A stretch of DNA of 64,000 nt, taken from Aradus depressus. Lineage: Eukaryota; Arthropoda; Insecta; Hemiptera; Aradidae. Within the stretch, counting starts at the first letter, position 1; each line of letters starts with the position of its first letter. The DNA is taken from NCBI GenBank assembly GCA_963662175.1, contig OY759221.1, positions 16,210,027 to 16,274,026 of the forward strand, given 5' to 3'. Position numbers and translations under genes: made by a program. Shown here piece after piece: positions 19,873 to 30,659 of this stretch. Below the pieces are notes generated by a model, which made no database searches, was not told the origin of the DNA, and saw nothing but the letters and a program-made list of their open reading frames with translations.

Positions 19873-20340
19873 ATATATTTGAATATATAATTACTTAGAT
19901 ATATTCCTTATAGACATTTAGTTTATATTCTTCGGGGTGCTATAATTGTTGTTGTATTGGTCCTATCTCAAATATGAAAACTTATAAGCGATTTGAAATT
20001 TTATAAGGAACAATTTTTGTAAGAATTAATTTTTCGATAGCACTAACCGTTTTCGGATAAATCAAGGAAACGTCTAAAAATATGAGTTTCAAAACTAAAT
20101 TTCAAAATTATACAAAATCATATAAATTATGTATTTTAATATTCTCTACAACTATTACTTGAAAAGATTTTTGATTAGGTCATAGACAAGCTGTATCTTG
20201 TAAAATGTAGTTAGGCCCCAGGGGAAAGTGGTCTCAATTTTCGTTCGATTTCGGCCAAAATATAATCAGAGCTAAGTTAAAAGATATGACCCCTTCATTC
20301 CAAATTTCAAGTTCATGGCTACAATCGTTATTGCGATAGA
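19671..20340. repeat. Duplicated block A (partner 45863-46525)
   Basis: About 665 bp are nearly identical to 45863-46525 in the same orientation: MITE-D, then CATATATTTGAATATATAAT, TTCGGGG, GTTGTATTG, CAAGGAAACGTC, and a repeat C stretch. The match stops at ATGGCTACAATCGTT in both. The copies are separated by 25.5 kb. Confidence 0.85.
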
Positions 20341-20849
20341 GCTCACAACTTTCCAATTATATACACATAGACATACGCAGGGGTTAAGTATATTAAGTAT
20401 GTTGTTAAGTATATTGTGTTTTATGACGTCAGTCCGCGTATTTTTTGAACGGACGTCGTACATATAAACGCGAGTAAATTTTTTTTTTTTACTTTACTTA
20501 TAGGTATACTTTATTTTTTACTCAAATTTCTGACCGAATACATAACTGTCTCTATACCTTGTGTAGCTGGTGAAGTGAAATATTGAAATAGGCTGAGATT
20601 CATTCTTGATTTTTCTTACTTTGTGTGATGATGTACGTCGAGGGAAGTTTTGGACCGGTTCCAAACATACGAAAACAAGTTCAAAAGATTTCAGGCCTCT
20701 GTGTTTACAAATGTTCTCCATATAAACACTGCATATTGTTGATCAAAAGATTGGAGAAAAATAGTTGTAGCTATTATTAATTGGGTATTATCTAATTTGT
20801 CTATTTTTTTTTTTATTGCCGTCTTGACGAACTTGGTTCTTAAGTTTTT

Positions 20850-21275
20850 GTATCTAAGACGTAAAAAAAACTTCACAAATCGATGAATAATGAAGACATT
20901 TTTAAGTACTGCAGCGATTTTCAGATATACTAACGTAGCAGACAAATCTGTTATCGCATACGAATTATCTGAAGAAATAAAAATGTTCAGTCGCGTGTAG
21001 GAGGGTGATAATGACAATTCTGCACTAAAATACATAAAAGACAAAAATATAAGCGAAATATACCCCAATAACAAAACAGTTTTGAGAATCATTGCTATTT
21101 TCGAGACTTAAACTCTTCAAAATATATTTAAGAAATTCAATGACTCAAGAACGACTATCAGCATTAGCTCTTTTACCCATTGAGAATGATGCAGCTTCTT
21201 CTCAAGATTGCTTTAATTGAAGATTTTACTCAAAGAAAAAACCGCAAGCACTTTTGAGTTTTTTGTTTTAATTAT
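20850..21275 (+). pseudogene. hAT transposase C-terminal relic
   Basis: One plus-strand frame reads DKSVIAYELSEEIKMFS, stop, EGDNDNSALKYIKDKNISEI, YPNNKTVLRIIAIFE, stop, then (shifted) NSMTQERLSALALLPIENDA. This follows the C-terminal region of hAT transposases of the zinc-finger-MYM-like type (ALKYI..N-LEEIYPN ... ALRILLTIP ... NSMSQERLS-LALLSIE). The catalytic region is not visible and there are at least three stops. The 133-codon minus-strand frame over the same place is its shadow. Confidence 0.7.
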
Positions 21276-21285
21276 TATTATTTTA

Positions 21286-21634
21286 GGTTTAGATTAGGTT
21301 AGGTTTTATGACTCATGCCCGGGCTTTAACTACGAGGTCATATCGCCTACTCCCAGAGTGCTCTTTCGTCACTCTGGTGGACATGAGCCCGACTCTACTA
21401 TGGGAGTCCTAAATTTTGCCTACCCTAAATTTTTATTCATCTAGGATAGGGGTCTTTAACGAGTACCTGACATTGTACAGGCTCGGAACCATCGCTTAAC
21501 GTCCCATCCGAAGGACGGCGTGCTTAAGTTTATTTTACCTCACAGATAAAATAAACTAAGGGCCTCGGTCGGGTTTCGAACCCACGAACTTGAGCTCAGA
21601 AGTCAAGCACGCATACCACTGAGCTACCGGCGCC
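21286..21634 (-). mobile_element. SINE-1, full length, 11-bp target duplication
   Basis: TTATTATTTTA at 21275-21285 and 21635-21645 flanks it. Minus-strand reading: GGCGCCGGTAGCTCAGTGG, GGGTTCGAAACCC, body, tail ending CCTAACCTAATCTAAACC. Length 349 bp. Box A and box B are intact. Confidence 0.95.
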
Positions 21635-21689
21635 TTATTATTTTATTAATTATAAATATTTATTATATATTGTGATGAGAAAAATTACA

Positions 21690-21785
21690 CACATTAAATT
21701 TATTAATATATTATAAATTTAATTATATTTATTTGTATATATATAACACAGCTGTTAAGAGTGAAGTAACTTAAATAGTGAGTGA

Positions 21786-21843
<58 letters not shown>

Positions 21844-22330
21844 ATAATAAGTCGCATTTTATTTTATTTTTTTAAATGTGATAAATAATGGCCAATAATA
21901 AAACAGAAAAAAGACTGATATATTTAGTTTTAAATAATTAGTTTGTAAGACTTTTTTAAAAATTGTAAATCGATTTTTTTGATATTGGTATTTTGAATTT
22001 ATTTAAAATGTAGGTTAAGTAAAATAAACCCAAATATTTGTTCTCTTATTCTATGCTATTCATTTTTCCTGTGAACCCAGTAAGATAATTTACACCTTTG
22101 GATTAGATTTAACATTTTTGCAAATTTAGAAAAACAATATGGCATCTCTTTAGTAAATTTAGAACAAATCCAAATGAAAAGTTTGTTAATTGAAATTTTT
22201 TTAAATACTTTCTTCAAAATTGCACGTATTGAACTTTCGATATTTTTTTTAGGGCCCTTTTTGGAAATTTCTGTAGAAATCAAAATTTAGTAGAAGTTCA
22301 GCTATAATTTGTACAGGAAATGTGGTAATT
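21690..22330 (+). repeat. Repeat E, copy d, with (TA)n
   Basis: Shares the repeat E order (GAAGTAACTTAAATAGTGA, GGCCAATAATAAAACAG, AATAAACCCAAATATTTG, CAATATGGCATCTC, TTTAGGGCCC). A TA microsatellite of about 24 repeats sits at 21794-21841. The minus-strand 75-codon frame at 22056-22283 resembles one in copy e, but other copies carry stops there. Confidence 0.7.
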
Positions 22331-22493
22331 TTATTATTTAATTATATTTAATATTTATTAATTAGTCTTTTGGTTTTAATTATTATTAATTCAATAATTT
22401 TATCATTTGTTTAATTATTATTAATTTTATTTATTCATTTATTTAACATTACAATTTTTTTTATTATCACAATATATTTTATTTTATTTATTA

Positions 22494-23017
22494 CTAGCAG
22501 TAATACCCGGCGTTGCCCGGGGAACTTTGACTTTTCACCTAATATCTCCTATAAGGCTATTCAGTTCCTCGACAGTACATTCATGATGTTATAATTTTCA
22601 ATTATTCATACGGAATAAGGCTTATAGTCCTTCAACTGTAGTAACGCTAGCTTTGGAGCTAAAACTAATTTATTCAAAAAGATTTCTCATTAATCGTTGC
22701 AATGGTTTTCGAGTTACAAAGATTGCGTGAGTGGATGCTGGGATGAACCAGGGGTTGATTAAAAAATAGACCTTAACCTTCCGGTAGATAAAACTTATCT
22801 ATTCAAAAAGATTCCTCATTAATCATTGCAGTGGTTGTTGAGTTACAAAGATTGCGTGGGTGGATGCTGGGATGGACCAGATATTGAGGTACTAATACGC
22901 CTATAACCTTCCACAGACGACGACGAACAAATTAAAAAAAAAATTAATCAAATCCATCAAGCCGTTCGTGAGTTATAGCGGTACAACGCACAGACATTTT
23001 CAGCTTTATATATATGA
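22494..23017 (-). mobile_element. Helitron (non-autonomous), canonical ends
   Basis: On the minus strand it starts TCATATATATAAAGCTG after A and ends with hairpin CCCGG-GCAACG-CCGGG, then TATTACTG, CTAG, before T. Insertion between A and T without target duplication, TC 5' end, hairpin and CTAG are the defining Helitron features. It is 524 bp, no ORF, and about 95% like the copy nested in pogo. Confidence 0.95.
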
Positions 23018-23209
23018 TAATCCTTTTTTTATTATTTATTTTGTTTATTTATTTCACTTATTACATTCTATTTTATTTATTGAATATTATTTAATTTTGT
23101 TTTGCGAAATTTCAGTTGAAGAATTACTTCACGTTATTGTGAATACATATAATGTTTACTGTCCTTCTGCATTTCACTTATAATACAATAAATAAACTTT
23201 TTTGTACCT

Positions 23210-23348
23210 AAAAGGGCCCCGTAAAGTTAGTTCGCCCGGAGCCCCACCCTAAAGAATATCTTTACATATGAATTGCATATATATTTTAGTGGATATCGTA
23301 CGACCTGTTTATAGTTATTAGTCGGGCAACGCTAGGGTAACATGCTAG
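23210..23348 (+). mobile_element. Helitron-like 3' end, second family
   Basis: GTCGGGCAACGCTAGGGTAA is followed by CATG, then CTAG at 23345-23348 and T. The GGGCAACG motif and terminal CTAG fit a Helitron 3' end, but the hairpin is weak and no matching 5' end is seen. Confidence 0.45.
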
Positions 23349-23933
23349 TTCCGGATATTTTTTGTCTTTTTTGTCTTTTCATTGATTGTTTTTGGATATT
23401 ACTCAGAATATAAAAAGAAATATTCTTCCCAAATCTCGCTTCCCCTCAGAGAAATTTATTTTAATTAGTAGCCTATTCCAAAAAATATTTTAAAAATGTA
23501 GTTGGCGAGCTCTAAAGCAGCTCAGGGTCATCGTTTTACAGAATTAGAAAAGTATTTAACATTCAAAAATTTTAATTTGAGGTGAACCACCTTTTTTTTG
23601 AAAAACTAGGTAATTTTATATACCCTCAATTTGGCCATTTGGCCTATCCCCACACTGTTTTTTAATAAAAGTTGAATTAGCTTTAAAATATTCGAAGAAG
23701 AATCAATTCTCTTTCTCCTTGAACTTCGCATAAGAAGGAGGATTTGGACGTTCACTTCCCATAACAACAACGATCAGGTCTCCCCCGGTCCCCCCACTCT
23801 ACCACCAACCCTTTCTCCATCTTTACTCCAGTTGTCTTCGGTCATCTGTACCCCAACATCCTGTTACGGTTTCTCTCCGGCTCTTCGCCTCTCTTCTCGT
23901 CCGTTTCGTGTTTTTCGGATTTCTTTTTATTGT

Positions 23934-26071
23934 GTATTTTTGTTTTCGATTGTATTCTTCAGTTTATTTTTGTTCACATGTTTCTCTTTATTATCAAACC
24001 AGGCCTTTCCTTTTTGTTATTGTTACTCACTAAGCTAGTATTTATTTATTTTTGTTTTCGATTGTATTCTTCAGTTTATTTTTGTTCACATGTTTCTCTT
24101 TATTATCAAACCAGGCCTTTCCTTTTTGTTATTGTTACTCACTAAGCTAGTATTTATTTATTTTTGTTTTCGATTGTATTCTTCAGTTTATTTTTGTTCA
24201 CATGTTTCTCTTTATTATCAAACCAGGCCTTTCCTTTTTGTTATTGTTACTCACTAAGCTAGTATTTATTTATTTTTGTTTTCGATTGTATTCTTCAGTT
24301 TATTTTTGTTCACATGTTTCTCTTTATTATCAAACCAGGCCTTTCCTTTTTATTATTGTTACTCACTAAGCTAGTATTTATTTATTTTTGTTTTCGATTG
24401 TATTCTTCAGTTTATTTTTGTTCACATGTTTCTCTTTATTATCAAACCAGGCCTTTCCTTTTTGTTATTGTTACTCACTAAGCTAGTATTTATTTATTTT
24501 TGTTTTCGATTGTATTCTTCAGTTTATTTTTGTTCACATGTTTCTCTTTATTATCAAACCAGGCCTTTCCTTCTTATTATTGTTACTCACTAAGCTAGTA
24601 TTTATTTATTTTTGTTTTCGATTGTATTCTTCAGTTTATTTTTGTTCACATGTTTCTCTTTATTATCAAACCAGGCCTTTCCTTTTTGTTATTGTTACTC
24701 ACTAAGCTAGTATTTATTTATTTTTGTTTTCGATTGTATTCTTCAGTTTATTTTTGTTCACATGTTTCTCTTTATTATCAAACCAGGCCTTTCCTTCTTA
24801 TTATTGTTACTCACTAAGCTAGTATTTATTTATTTTTGTTTTCGATTGTATTCTTCAGTTTATTTTTGTTCACATGTTTCTCTTTATTATCAAACCAGGC
24901 CTTTCCTTCTTATTATTGTTACTCACTAAGCTAGTATTTATTTATTTTTGTTTTCGATTGTATTCTTCAGTTTATTTTTGTTCACATGTTTCTCTTTATT
25001 ATCAAACCAGGCCTTTCCTTCTTATTATTGTTACTCACTAAGCTAGTATTTATTTATTTTTGTTTTCGATTGTATTCTTCAGTTTATTTTTGTTCACATG
25101 TTTCTCTTTATTATCAAACCAGGCCTTTCCTTCTTATTATTGTTACTCACTAAGCTAGTATTTATTTATTTTTGTTTTCGATTGTATTCTTCAGTTTATT
25201 TTTGTTCACATGTTTCTCTTTATTATCAAACCAGGCCTTTCCTTCTTATTATTGTTACTCACTAAGCTAGTATTTATTTATTTTTGTTTTCGATTGTATT
25301 CTTCAGTTTATTTTTGTTCACATGTTTCTCTTTATTATCAAACCAGGCCTTTCCTTCTTATTATTGTTACTCACTAAGCTAGTATTTATTTATTTTTGTT
25401 TTCGATTGTATTCTTCAGTTTATTTTTGTTCACATGTTTCTCTTTATTATCAAACCAGGCCTTTCCTTCTTATTATTGTTACTCACTAAGCTAGTATTTA
25501 TTTATTTTTGTTTTCGATTGTATTCTTCAGTTTATTTTTGTTCACATGTTTCTCTTTATTATCAAACCAGGCCTTTCCTTCTTATTATTGTTACTCACTA
25601 AGCTAGTATTTATTTATTTTTGTTTTCGATTGTATTCTTCAGTTTATTTTTGTTCACATGTTTCTCTTTATTATCAAACCAGGCCTTTCCTTCTTATTAT
25701 TGTTACTCACTAAGCTAGTATTTATTTATTTTTGTTTTCGATTGTATTCTTCAGTTTATTTTTGTTCACATGTTTCTCTTTATTATCAAACCAGGCCTTT
25801 CCTTCTTATTATTGTTACTCACTAAGCTAGTATTTATTTATTTTTGTTTTCGATTGTATTCTTCAGTTTATTTTTGTTCACATGTTTCTCTTTATTATCA
25901 AACCAGGCCTTTCCTTCTTATTATTGTTACTCACTAAGCTAGTATTTATTTATTTTTGTTTTCGATTGTACTCTTCAGTTTATTTTTGTTCACATGTTTC
26001 TCTTTATTATCAAACCAGGCCTTTCCTTTTTATTATTGTTACTCACTAAGCTAGTATTTATTTATTTTTGT
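23934..26071. repeat. 112-bp tandem satellite, about 19 copies
   Basis: Unit anchors GCTAGTA recur exactly every 112 bp from 24040 to 26056 (18 intervals). The unit contains TTTTCGATTGTATTCTTCAG, TTCACATGTTTCTC and AAACCAGGCCTTTCC. Copies differ almost only at one site: CTTTTTGTTATT in the first copies, CTTCTTATTATT in most later ones, with CTTTTTATTATT in copy 4 and the last. 112 is not a multiple of three, so no repeated protein is encoded. Confidence 0.97.
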
Positions 26072-26099
26072 TTATGTTATTTATGTAAATGTTCATTTT

Positions 26100-26850
26100 T
26101 CATTTTTTATCACCATGCTTGCAGAATCGTAAACACTATTCTTGTATATAATTTAACTTCGCCATGCTCCTAGTCTAATTTCTTTTAAATCCCAGCTCTT
26201 CCAGCACCTTCTTACTCATCAAACGTCTGATTCCTAGGGCTAGCGTCCTATGGGATAGTTCTCGTCTTCCCATGAGTCTCTCAGTCTATAGCTGGACTGA
26301 TGTTACTCTTCAGTTTCATCATCCCAGTTGGATCACAAGTAGGGTCACTTTATATTTAGGCACTATATGTCTGGTCACTATGTGTTTAGTCACTACATAT
26401 TTTATTTTAGAAGTAATCATTCTTTTTTTTCTTTTCACTCATTTCTTTCAATTCCAAGCAGAATAATGTATAGGTGTGTGATATTCTGGATTTTGGATAT
26501 ATATCTGTAATTAAATGTATGTACCAGGCTGTATGACACATATTATATTTATTTATTTTATTATTTTATTTTTCTCTCTCTCTCTCTCAGTGACCCTTTC
26601 TGTCATTTATATTTACTTTTGCTATTATTTTTTTACTTTATAATTCTAACCCAGTTCCTCATTTATTTTAATATGATCTGTTTATCCTTATTTCTAACTG
26701 CTTTTGTTTCTTTAGGTGCTATACTCCCTTATTTGTTATCTTTTATTCAACTTGTTTGATACTGGTATCTCTTTTGTTTATCTCTTATGCTGTTATTCTT
26801 AGGGGACGTATGTCCCAGAATAAAAATTGTTTTTTCATTTCATTTCATTT
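26100..26850 (+). repeat. Dispersed retroelement-like 3' region
   Basis: 26.15-26.34 kb matches 2.22-2.44 kb, and 26.76-26.83 kb matches 3.89-3.96 kb including the hairpin TATTCTTAGGGGAC-GTAT-GTCCCAGAATA followed by an A-rich stretch. Together they look like one 3' UTR of about 0.7 kb, interrupted in the 2-4 kb copy by a SINE and other sequence. A ATTTC/ATTTCATTTC simple repeat follows. Confidence 0.5.
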
Positions 26851-26876
26851 TTCATTTCATTTCAAGGTAAAAAAAA

Positions 26877-26955
26877 TTTGTGACGTGACCATGACAGGAC
26901 TTATACCAACTACTTTTGTACAGAAAATTCATTTCATACTGGCATTACTGGGTTA
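26877..26955. mobile_element. MITE-D half copy
   Basis: TGTGACGTGACCATGACAGG, CTTATACCAAC and CATACTGGCATTACTGG match the left half of MITE-D; the right half is replaced by SINE-1. Confidence 0.65.
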
Positions 26956-27217
26956 GTTAGTGTCTATTATGACTCATGCCCAGACTTTAACTAAAAGGTC
27001 ATATCGCCTACTACCAAAGCGCTTTTTCGTCGCTCTGGTGGACATGAGTCCGAAATGTTGCCTACACTGGTTTATTCATCTAGGGTAGTGGTCTTTAACG
27101 AGTATCTGGCTTGGGAACATCGCTTAACATCTTATCCGGCGTGCTCAAGGTTTTTTCACGGCCGGGTTTCGAACCCGCGATCTTAAATTCAATAGTACGC
27201 TACCTGCTGGCGCCCTC
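26953..27217 (-). mobile_element. SINE-1 subfamily copy, deleted
   Basis: Minus-strand head GAGGGCGCC, box B GGGTTCGAAACCCGGCC, then GTGAAAAAACCTTGAGCACG. The wording GATCGCGGGTTCG and AACCTTGAGCACG separates this subfamily from the majority (AACTTAAGCACG). Internal deletions remove much of the body. Confidence 0.8.
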
Positions 27218-27242
27218 AAAAATTACTGGGTTAATGAAAATA

Positions 27243-27378
27243 ATGTCCTATCCGAAGGATGGCGTGCTCAAGGTTTTTTCACCTCCCAGATAAAAAACCT
27301 ATGGGCCTCGGCCGGGTTTCGAACCCGCGATCTTAAGGTCAATAAGCTAGTACGCTACCTCTCAGCTTCCGGCGCCCT
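27243..27378 (-). mobile_element. SINE-1 subfamily, head half only
   Basis: Second copy of the same subfamily directly beside the previous one: CCTATCCGAAGGATGGCGTG to CTTCCGGCGCCCTC. Both are followed by AAAAATTACTGGGT, so the pair shares flanking sequence. The box A region is disrupted (CTACCTCTCAGCTTCC). Confidence 0.8.
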
Positions 27379-27503
27379 CAAAAATTACTGGGTATTACTG
27401 GATATATGAAAGTAATGTGCTGGCATCAGCAGTTTTCTTTGTGCAGACAACATAATATTGTTATTGACTTTCTTATACCCAGTAATGCCAGTATAATATA
27501 TAT

Positions 27504-28238
27504 GTTACTGTTAATTTGATAAATCTGCTATTATGTATAATCACCGGTTATTTTATATAATAACCAAAAAACTGGTTAATATGGCAAATTGAAAAAAAAA
27601 TGTATTACTTTATCTGGTTATTTTGTAAAATATCCAACGTGAACAGCTAAAGTGATTAATTTAGTTGAATTTACTAAGTTAACTGGTTATTTTGTATAAT
27701 AGCCAAACTAGTGTGGCCATTATACATAATTGTTGCTATTATAAATAAATAAGACAAATATTAGGTAGGTACTTATTAATTAGCTCGACCACACCTCAAT
27801 TTCCATTGTTGTAAGCTGTCTAACAGCGATAATCATTCATCTGGGTACATAAATTCCTAGAACAAACATAAATCGAAATATTACAAAATTTGGGGGCGTA
27901 TTTGCCGGCGTCCCGCCGGCGGGACGATATGTCTGCCCCTCCCGTCGTTCCTATATTTGAAGTAGTACAGGTTCTAGCTTTAACATATACTTTACCCGGG
28001 TAAAGCCACAGGTTTTCAGCTATTATGCATAATAGCCAGTTAATATGATTTATTTGTGACAAAAGTAAAACATTTATCATATTAACAAGGTGAGTTTTAT
28101 ATTATGTATAATAACTGGTTAATATGATAAATATTAAGAAACTGTGAATAATTTGTCATATTAACCAAGAACGGTAGTTATTTTGTAAAATAACCAGTTA
28201 TTATGTATAATAACTAAATTTATCAAATTAACAGTAAC
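27504..28238. mobile_element. Palindrome-rich inverted-repeat DNA element
   Basis: Ends GTTACTGTTAATTTGATAAAT and its complement, flanked by TATATAT on both sides (possible target duplication, but low complexity). Inside are many small palindromes of the type GGTTATTTTGTAAAATAACC and TATTATGTATAATA, plus two perfect GC palindromes at 27909-27926 and 27990-28005. No transposase ORF. Confidence 0.75.
27909..27926. promoter_or_regulatory. Perfect 18-bp GC palindrome
   Basis: CGTCCCGCCGGCGGGACG is its own reverse complement, in an otherwise AT-rich element. Sixty-three bases on, CTTTACCCGGGTAAAG (27990-28005) is a second perfect palindrome. Function unknown; may be protein-binding sites or cruciform-forming sites. 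Confidence 0.6.
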
Positions 28239-28324
28239 ATATATATGATTATATTATAATGAGAGTGATTCGCACAAAAGTAGTTTGTATAAGGAAGTCT
28301 TGTTATATTTTATGTCACATATAT

Positions 28325-28543
28325 ATTTTTTTTTATTATTTATTTTTATTTTTTGGCCTTATGTTGGATGCATATTAGCCATGTCACTTTTGTTATCTAG
28401 TTATTACAACATCCATGGCCCCGAGAGGGAGTTCTATCTACAAAATAAAACTCACTCCCGGACGGGATTCGAACCCGCAAACTATAGTGAGACGATGCGA
28501 CCAAAGCCCTACGCTCTAGCCCGCACGGCCACCATGGCTCCCT
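28325..28543 (-). mobile_element. SINE-2, tRNA-Leu/Ser-like head
   Basis: Minus strand: GGGAGCCATGGTGGCCGTGC (box A region), a long variable-arm-like stretch, GCGGGTTCGAATCCCGTCC (box B), then a 140-bp body ending in an A/T-rich tail. The roughly 85-nt head with long spacing between boxes suits a class II tRNA ancestor. Head fragments recur at 29261-29281 and 62281-62350. Confidence 0.75.
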
Positions 28544-28734
28544 AAAAAACAGTTAATATAATAATGTTTTGTGCGGATTAGTTTGTTTTGTTTGTAATAT
28601 GCGTTAATTTGTTCACTTGTCGACTTTTCTTTACAATTTTCAAATAAAATGTATACCTTCCAGTCAGGTTACATTCTATACTCATCCTAAGAACCCAAAC
28701 AAAACATATTGACAGCGTTTATATCATTTAATGC

Positions 28735-29260
28735 ATATGTGGGCAACAACCGGCCCGCTGTAAGATTTGGTCCGGCCCGCGAGACATTTTGAATAACACA
28801 ATTAAAAAAAAAAAAAATATTACACTACTTACTCACACGCACTCCAAATTAGAAAGAACGAGTAGGATGGGGTTTGACGTGGAGTTGTGCGATTTCTACA
28901 AAAAATACCTCGAAGAAGACCATTTTCCGCAGCTTAGAAAATTCGCAAGAAGATTGATTGATTTGTGCGTTTGGCAGAACTTATAAATGCGAACAGTTCT
29001 TTTCAATGAAGAAAGTTAATAAATCAAAACATCGTACAAGGCTCACTGAAGATAATTTGGAAAATTCTTTACGTCTTTGTATCAGTGGAATTAATCCAAA
29101 CATCAATGGATTAGTTTCCCAAATTCAAGCTCAAGTGTCTCATTGATTTCGGTGTCGCTACTTAACTTTCGTAGTTTGTAATAATTCCAAATTTCACGAT
29201 TTAATTATAATATTGTACCTATTTTTTTTCATTTCATTTTATTATTTTAATAAATTCTAA
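28735..29260 (+). pseudogene. hAT transposase fragment, GTF2IRD2-like
   Basis: Frame 1 gives FDVELCDFYKKYLEEDHFPQ, then LRKFARRLI; after one frameshift at about 28960 comes CAFGRTYKCEQFFSMKKVNK, SKHRTRLTEDNLENSLRLC, INPNINGLVSQIQAQVSH and stop at 29146. This is the hAT C-terminus annotated in many animals as 'general transcription factor II-I repeat domain-containing protein 2-like' (FGSTY-CEQ-FS ... RTRLTDEHL ... LRL). Upstream, GGGCAACAACCGGCCCGC and GGTCCGGCCCGCGAGAC at 28740-28785 look like hAT terminal sequence. The dimerisation motif is intact. Confidence 0.8.
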
Positions 29261-29281
29261 TCTAGCCCGCACGGCCACCAT
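29261..29281 (-). repeat. 21-bp copy of the SINE-2 5' end
   Basis: TCTAGCCCGCACGGCCACCAT repeats 28515-28535 exactly and in the same orientation, flanking the hAT fragment. It is the tRNA-like 5' end only. Confidence 0.75.
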
Positions 29282-29429
29282 ATATTTTATTCTTATCCTT
29301 AAAAAAAAAAAAAATCCAAATAATAAAAATATATTTTTAATTCGTTGGTATGCGTTACAGTTTGTTTAAATTGTAGTACTGTTTAGTACTTGAAATATTT
29401 TTCCTAAGGAATTTATTGTTAGTTCTTTG

Positions 29430-30400
29430 AGGCTCTTGGTCTCTCTCGTGTTGGTCCTATCTCAAATCTCAGGGAATTTCGTTAGTTGGAAATTTAATAA
29501 GGAAAATTTTAGGTAAGGACCAATTTCTTTACAAGGCAAAAAAATAAGTAAAATTTACTCAGGCACGGATGTATAAATGTCGTCGTTTTCGTTCGAATTA
29601 GGCCAAAATCTAACCATATGTAAATGAGCACAAATGACATCGTCATATCAAATTTCAAATTCATTGCTACAACCATTTTCGAGATAGAGTGTTCACAGTT
29701 CCAATCACATACAGGTCATCGCAAAAATGGTCAAAACTTGTTCAGGGAAAACTCGATTTCGAATTTTCGAACGATTATACCTACTAATTGTAAGTAAAAA
29801 TGTTAGGAGTAGTCCACTAATTTCCATTTCGGAATTAATGCACCAATTATTTCCATTAAATTACTTGTACCAACTTAACTGCTATTTTATCAACTTCATG
29901 AACATAACTTACTACTTAATTACTTTATAAGTACAGATAATGTTCAAGTTCACTTAAGCAGACAATCCGATAACATTCTAGAATTAAGTTTATTTTTTGC
30001 CTCTTTATCAGATCTATCCAGTAATGTGAAATATCAATGTATTCCATATCACTTAAAAATGGAAATAAAAATGGTAAGTAGTTGATTTTTGTTTTATAAC
30101 CGTTATTCTATTCTACAATTTCGAAAACAATTTTACGATTTTACAATAATCGCATTTACTTTTAGATAATAAACAGATATATTTATAATAATATCTTTAG
30201 GACAATATCTATAAGTTAATAAATTAATGTAACCTTCTATGTAAATAAAAATAGTTACCAACATTTACGATTAAAACAATTTTCTGAATTAAATTATTTC
30301 CTATCCTGAACCAATGTTTATAAAAATAGTTAAAAGTTAAATATACCTAGTCTATTAGCACAAAGAGAAACTGAAACAATCGATACGTTCAATAATTATT
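29430..30400. other. Repeat C fragment and AT-rich DNA
   Basis: 29.43-29.75 kb contains TTGGTCCTATCTCAAAT, TCGTTCGAATTAGGCCAAAAT and TGCTACAACCATTTTCGAG, a diverged repeat C copy. The remainder to 30.4 kb shows no gene. TTAACTGAAAATG-like text near 30.2 and 31.2 kb recurs (TAAGTTAATAAATTAATGTAACCTT), so 30.18-30.36 and 31.20-31.38 kb are diverged copies of one short repeat. Confidence 0.5.
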
Positions 30401-30403
30401 ATA

Positions 30404-30641
30404 GTTAGTTATTATGACTCATGCCCGGGCTTTAACTATGAGGTCATATCGGGGTCTTTAACGAGTACCCTGACATAGTACAGGCTCGGGACCACTGCTT
30501 AACGTCCCATTCGAAGGACGGCGTGCATAAGTTTATTTTACCTCCCAAAAAAAAAATAAACTAAGAGCCTCAGTCGGGTTTCGAACCCACGATTTTGAGC
30601 TCAAAGGCAAGCACGCATACCACTGAGCTACCGGCGCCCTC
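30404..30641 (-). mobile_element. SINE-1 with internal deletion, tandem copy 1
   Basis: Head, box A TAGCTCAGTGG and box B GGGTTCGAAACCC are intact on the minus strand. About 110 bp of body is deleted between CATATCG and GGGTCTTT. Tail is TAATAACTAAC. Flanked by TTCAATAATTATTATAG and TTCAGTAATTATTATAG. Confidence 0.9.
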
Positions 30642-30659
30642 CATTCAGTAATTATTATA

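Noticed and set aside
20691..21092. 133-codon minus-strand ORF with hydrophobic start
   Set aside because: It is antisense to a clear hAT C-terminal relic on the plus strand; its hydrophobicity reflects AT-rich antisense text.
22056..22283. Protein encoded by repeat E (also 53154-53432)
   Set aside because: The two frames align, but copies a, b and c have stops in the same place, and the similarity follows from the DNA repeat.
23934..26071. CRISPR array
   Set aside because: The whole 112-bp unit repeats with no unique spacers; this is a satellite in a eukaryotic genome.
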